Assembly: GCF_010993745.1 (NCBI RefSeq)
Contig: NZ_WOTN01000001.1
Location: 3,041,235 to 3,105,234 of the forward strand
DNA from: Fodinicola acaciae
Lineage (GTDB): Bacteria; Actinomycetota; Actinomycetes; Mycobacteriales; HKI-0501
DNA: 64,000 bases
Direction: 5' to 3'
Shown here: piece by piece, positions 61,524 to 64,000 of the stretch
Layout of the letters: each line of letters opens with the position of its first letter
Numbering within the stretch: the first letter of the stretch is position 1
Notes under the pieces: generated by a model
Told to the model about the DNA's origin: nothing
What the model saw: only the letters and a program-made list of their open reading frames with translations
Databases searched by the model: none
Program-made: the position numbers and the translations under genes

Positions 61524-61815
61524 CTCGCGCCTCCTACGCCAAACCCGTGGCCGGCGGCGTCGGCGACCAGATCGCGCTTTCCACGCTGTCACCAATGATC
61601 TTGGTTGTACAGCGCCGAAAACGGCACTGTCACCGAACGTTGCCACAACGGCACCACCGGTGCAACGAGAGACCAGCTACAGAGCCAAAATCTAGGAGTC
61701 GAATTCCGACAAAACTCTCAATACGGTCAATAGTTGGAAATCGCGGCACTGTTGCCCGCACAGCACAACATCGCCGGTTGCCGGTAGTGGAAAAACGGGG
61801 TGAACACCGCGCGAA
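61524..61815. other. Non-coding gap
   Basis: I see no gene or clear repeat in these 292 bases. The middle, about 61680-61760, is relatively AT-rich and probably contains the promoter for the DUF3800 gene; the side next to the phosphatase gene is its downstream region. Confidence 0.4.
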
Positions 61816-62622
61816 TCAGTCGAGATAGTCGGCCGGCGCACCGACCGCGGCCAGTGCGTCCAGCAACTCTTCGTGTACGCCAGAAGCGCCGGCCAGCATG
61901 CCGCGACTCGACAGCGAGTGCTCGCTGCCGTCGACGTCGGTGACGACTCCGCCAGCGGCGCGGATCATGCACGCGCCAGGAAAGGTGTCCCACGGATGGT
62001 TGCCGAAGGCGACCATCCCACCAGTTACGCCGGCCGCGGTCCACGCTGCCTCGACGGCGGTGGAGCCGAGCACGCGTACGCGCAGGCTGCGCTCGGCGAG
62101 CGTGTCGAGCAGCGCCATCCGCCAGCGGGTCGGAAACCGCCGGCCACCGTTGGCGGTGACGTTGCCGAAGGCGATCGCCACGTCGGCGAGCTTGGCCCGC
62201 TGCAGCGCCGGCACCGGCTCCCCGTTACGCAACACCGGTCCGTCGGCGGTGGCCGCGTATCGCTCGTGCAGCAGCGGAGCCCAGGTCAGCCCGATCACCG
62301 GACGGCCGTCGCGTACCAGGGCCAGATTGGTGCCGGTCAGCGGCAGGCCGAGCGAGAAGTTGGCAGTGCCGTCGATCGGGTCGAGGACCCACGTCGTGCC
62401 GGTGTCCAGCGGCGGGCCGCCGTGCTCCTCGCCGTGTACGGGGATGCCGGTGCGCTCGGTCAGTGCGGCGGTGAGGTGGCGCTCGATCGACAGGTCGGCC
62501 TCGGTCGCGAAGTCCTTGGCGCTCTTGTGCACGGACGCCTGCGCGCCGAGCTGGCCGGTGAACTCGGCGACCGCGCCGTCCAGGATCTCGCTCGCCGCCG
62601 CCAGCAGCTCGCGGTCGCTCAT
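61816..62622 (-). CDS. Inositol monophosphatase family protein
   Basis: A 268-residue Mg-dependent phosphatase. The metal sites are visible as GEEHGG, VLDPIDGTANFSLGLPL and NHPWDTFPG. It overlaps dapF as ATGA. Targets could be inositol phosphate, histidinol phosphate or PAP; family members cannot be separated by these motifs alone. Length is normal. The GC-rich codon use and operon with dapF suggest a housekeeping role. Confidence 0.9.
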   Translation of the reverse strand: MSDRELLAAASEILDGAVAEFTGQLGAQASVHKSAKDFATEADLSIERHLTAALTERTGIPVHGEEHGGPPLDTGTTWVLDPIDGTANFSLGLPLTGTNLALVRDGRPVIGLTWAPLLHERYAATADGPVLRNGEPVPALQRAKLADVAIAFGNVTANGGRRFPTRWRMALLDTLAERSLRVRVLGSTAVEAAWTAAGVTGGMVAFGNHPWDTFPGACMIRAAGGVVTDVDGSEHSLSSRGMLAGASGVHEELLDALAAVGAPADYLD

Positions 62623-63464
62623 CGCGCGTACTCGCCGGTCGCGACGAGCACCGCTGGGCCGGTGAGCAGCGCCGATGGTCCATCAAGGCGTACGAACAGC
62701 CGGCCGCCTGGCACGTCGACGGCGACCGTGCCGTCCACGCGGCCGGCGCGCCGCAGCGCGACCGCGGCGACCGCGCAGGCGCCGGTGCCGCAGGACCGCG
62801 TCTCCCCCACACCGCGCTCGTGGACGCGCATGACCACGTGCAGGTCGGCGCCGTCGACCGGCGGCTGGTCGAGCGCGACGAACTCGACGTTGGCGCCGGC
62901 CGGATGGACGGTCGCGTCGATCTCCGGGATCCGGCTCAGATCGAGGCTGGTCACGGTGTCCGGACCGTCGACAACGCACACGAGATGCGGATTGCCGACG
63001 TCGACCGCGACACCTTCGTACGTGCGACCGGTGACGATCGCGCGCGTCGGCGCGCCGATGGCCGGCCGGCAGGCGTCGATGGTGATCAGGTCGCCATCCG
63101 GCGTCACGCGGCGCAGTCCGGCACGGGTCGCCACCATGAACGGACCAGGCCCGGCCTCACCGTGCGTCAGCAGCCAGCGGCCAAAGACGCGCAGACCGTT
63201 GCCGCACATCTCTCCGACCAGGCCGTCGGCGTTGTGGAAGTCCATGAACCACTCGGCCTCGGCGGCGTACTGCGCCGACTCCGGATGCTTCGCCGAGCGT
63301 ACGATCCGCAACACGCCGTCGGCGCCGATGCCGGCGCGCCGGTCACACAGCGCTCGCACCAGCTCGGCGGTCAGGTCGATCTCGCCGTCCGGGTCGGGCA
63401 GCAGCACGAAGTCGTTCTCGGTGCCGTGCCCCTTCCAGAACCGCAGGCCGTTGGGGATGCTCAC
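62619..63464 (-). CDS. dapF: Diaminopimelate epimerase
   Basis: A 281-residue enzyme that converts LL- to meso-diaminopimelate for peptidoglycan and lysine. The two catalytic Cys are in GEMCGNGLRVFGRWL and TRSCGTGACAVAA. KGHGTENDFVLLPDPDG is the N-terminal signature. GTG 63464 has a leaderless -10 TACGAT 6 bases before it; a longer reading is unlikely. It is cotranscribed with the inositol phosphatase. Confidence 0.95.
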   Translation of the reverse strand: MSIPNGLRFWKGHGTENDFVLLPDPDGEIDLTAELVRALCDRRAGIGADGVLRIVRSAKHPESAQYAAEAEWFMDFHNADGLVGEMCGNGLRVFGRWLLTHGEAGPGPFMVATRAGLRRVTPDGDLITIDACRPAIGAPTRAIVTGRTYEGVAVDVGNPHLVCVVDGPDTVTSLDLSRIPEIDATVHPAGANVEFVALDQPPVDGADLHVVMRVHERGVGETRSCGTGACAVAAVALRRAGRVDGTVAVDVPGGRLFVRLDGPSALLTGPAVLVATGEYAR

Positions 63465-63502
63465 CAATCCATCGTACGGCGGCCGCCTCGGCACTCGATC
63501 GG

Positions 63503-63556
63503 CCGCGGGGACTCCCTACGTGCGCCTGACGCACGCATGGTGGCCAGGCGGACTTC
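63503..63556. repeat. Chimeric hairpin remnant next to the gamma-glutamyltransferase stop
   Basis: The left half (63501-63529) matches the palindrome at 55571-55599 with two differences, while the right half (about 63529-63554) matches the right arm of the palindrome at 40585-40610. The halves pair only through the central CGTGCG/CGCACG (63519-63524 with 63530-63535); outer arms do not pair. It ends one base before the stop codon at 63557-63559. Confidence 0.75.
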
Positions 63557-64000
63557 CTAGCCGGCGCGGACGACTCCGGCCGCACCACCGCCACGGCGTA
63601 CCGGCTCGGCGGCGGCCAGCAGCCGGCCGTCGCGGAGGAACTCGATGCCGGTCGCGGCACCGATCTCGGGATTGTCCTTGAACTGGTGCCCCATCGCGAC
63701 GAGCGTCGCGAAGTACGGCGCGGCCTTGAACGCCGGCTCGGCCTCGGTTTGCGCGGCATTACGCTGGGACGCGCGCGGTGCGGCGATCGCGTCCTCCAGC
63801 GACAGACGGCGGTCGACGCGGCCGAGTATGACCTGCAGGGCCGTCGTGATGATCGTTGCGCCGCCCGGCGAGCCGGTGGCGAAGAACGGCTTGCCGTCTT
63901 TGAGCACGATCGTCGGCGAGATGCTCGACCGCGGCCGTTTGCCGGGGCCTGGCAGGTTGGGGTCGGGCACGCCAGGAGTGATCGGCACGAAGTTGAAGTC
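63557..64000 (-). CDS. ggt: Gamma-glutamyltransferase, C-terminal part (start beyond right edge)
   Basis: About 148 codons of the small-subunit C-terminus, reading leftward from the window edge. PRSSISPTIVLKDGKPFFAT and GSPGGATIITTALQVI are the active-site and oxyanion-loop regions of gamma-glutamyltranspeptidase, and RVDRRLSLEDAIAAPRA is typical of the end. The N-terminal large subunit, signal peptide and catalytic Thr lie outside the window. It would cleave glutathione or related gamma-glutamyl compounds outside the cell. The stop is followed by the chimeric hairpin. Confidence 0.9.
   Translation of the reverse strand, partial: DFNFVPITPGVPDPNLPGPGKRPRSSISPTIVLKDGKPFFATGSPGGATIITTALQVILGRVDRRLSLEDAIAAPRASQRNAAQTEAEPAFKAAPYFATLVAMGHQFKDNPEIGAATGIEFLRDGRLLAAAEPVRRGGGAAGVVRAG

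Overview
The window is high-GC DNA with dense, often 4-bp-overlapping genes, and fits a free-living Actinomycetota. Supporting evidence: an SmtB-Zur regulator pair, a YkoE-type thiamine ECF transporter, an IdeR/DtxR-like iron box, DUF574, DUF6191, DUF4185 and DUF222-HNH proteins, TANNNT -10 elements placed 6-7 nt upstream of start codons (leaderless transcripts), a cysteine-type leader peptide, and the housekeeping order phoH-ybeY-corC-cdd-era-recO-uppS. I cannot name the genus. I saw no rRNA, tRNA or CRISPR.

Layout. 1-4.3 kb: zinc uptake (permeases, ATPase, binding protein) on the minus strand, with a Zur-box-like site, divergent from smtB-zur. 4.3-5.0 kb: first copy of an unusual intergenic repeat. 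5.0-6.7 kb: permease plus DUF1980 pair. 6.8-9.7 kb: TPP riboswitch and ykoEDC. 10-18.6 kb: sulfite-oxidase-like molybdoenzyme with membrane cytochrome, methyltransferase cut by a stop codon, two glycosyltransferases, a GT-C-like membrane protein, a two-component system and an epimerase. 18.6-29 kb: VOC protein, DUF4185 protein with a LacI-type operator, uppS, recO, iron-siderophore binding protein, M4 protease with an emfourin-like inhibitor nearby, MocR regulator and FMN-binding protein. 29-40.4 kb: Ser/Thr kinase, TgpA transglutaminase, DUF58, MoxR and a large Fn3 protein, with transposase and HNH remnants (31-33.2 kb) between kinase and TgpA. 40.6-51 kb: era, MetE-like protein, DUF574 methyltransferase, FAD monooxygenase, second (inverted) copy of the repeat, agmatinase with a decayed regulator, cysteine leader-OsmC-flavoprotein unit, secreted hydrolase and PP2C phosphatase. 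51-57.3 kb: cdd-like, corC, ybeY, phoH (carrying an intein), serine hydrolase, HIT. 57.3-64 kb: LacI regulator, malic enzyme, DUF3800 protein, inositol phosphatase, dapF and the start-truncated end of a gamma-glutamyltransferase.

The most notable items are: (1) a 359-residue intein in PhoH with the Trp-Cys-Thr signature of class 3 inteins and both LAGLIDADG motifs; (2) an inverted pair of intergenic repeat elements about 41 kb apart, each between convergent genes and each with a conserved CTTGTT-N-AACAAG palindrome; (3) long palindromes flush with stop codons that share a core, one of which is a chimera of two others; (4) a normally compact housekeeping gene order that is kept in order and strand but stretched over about 36 kb by two blocks of accessory genes.
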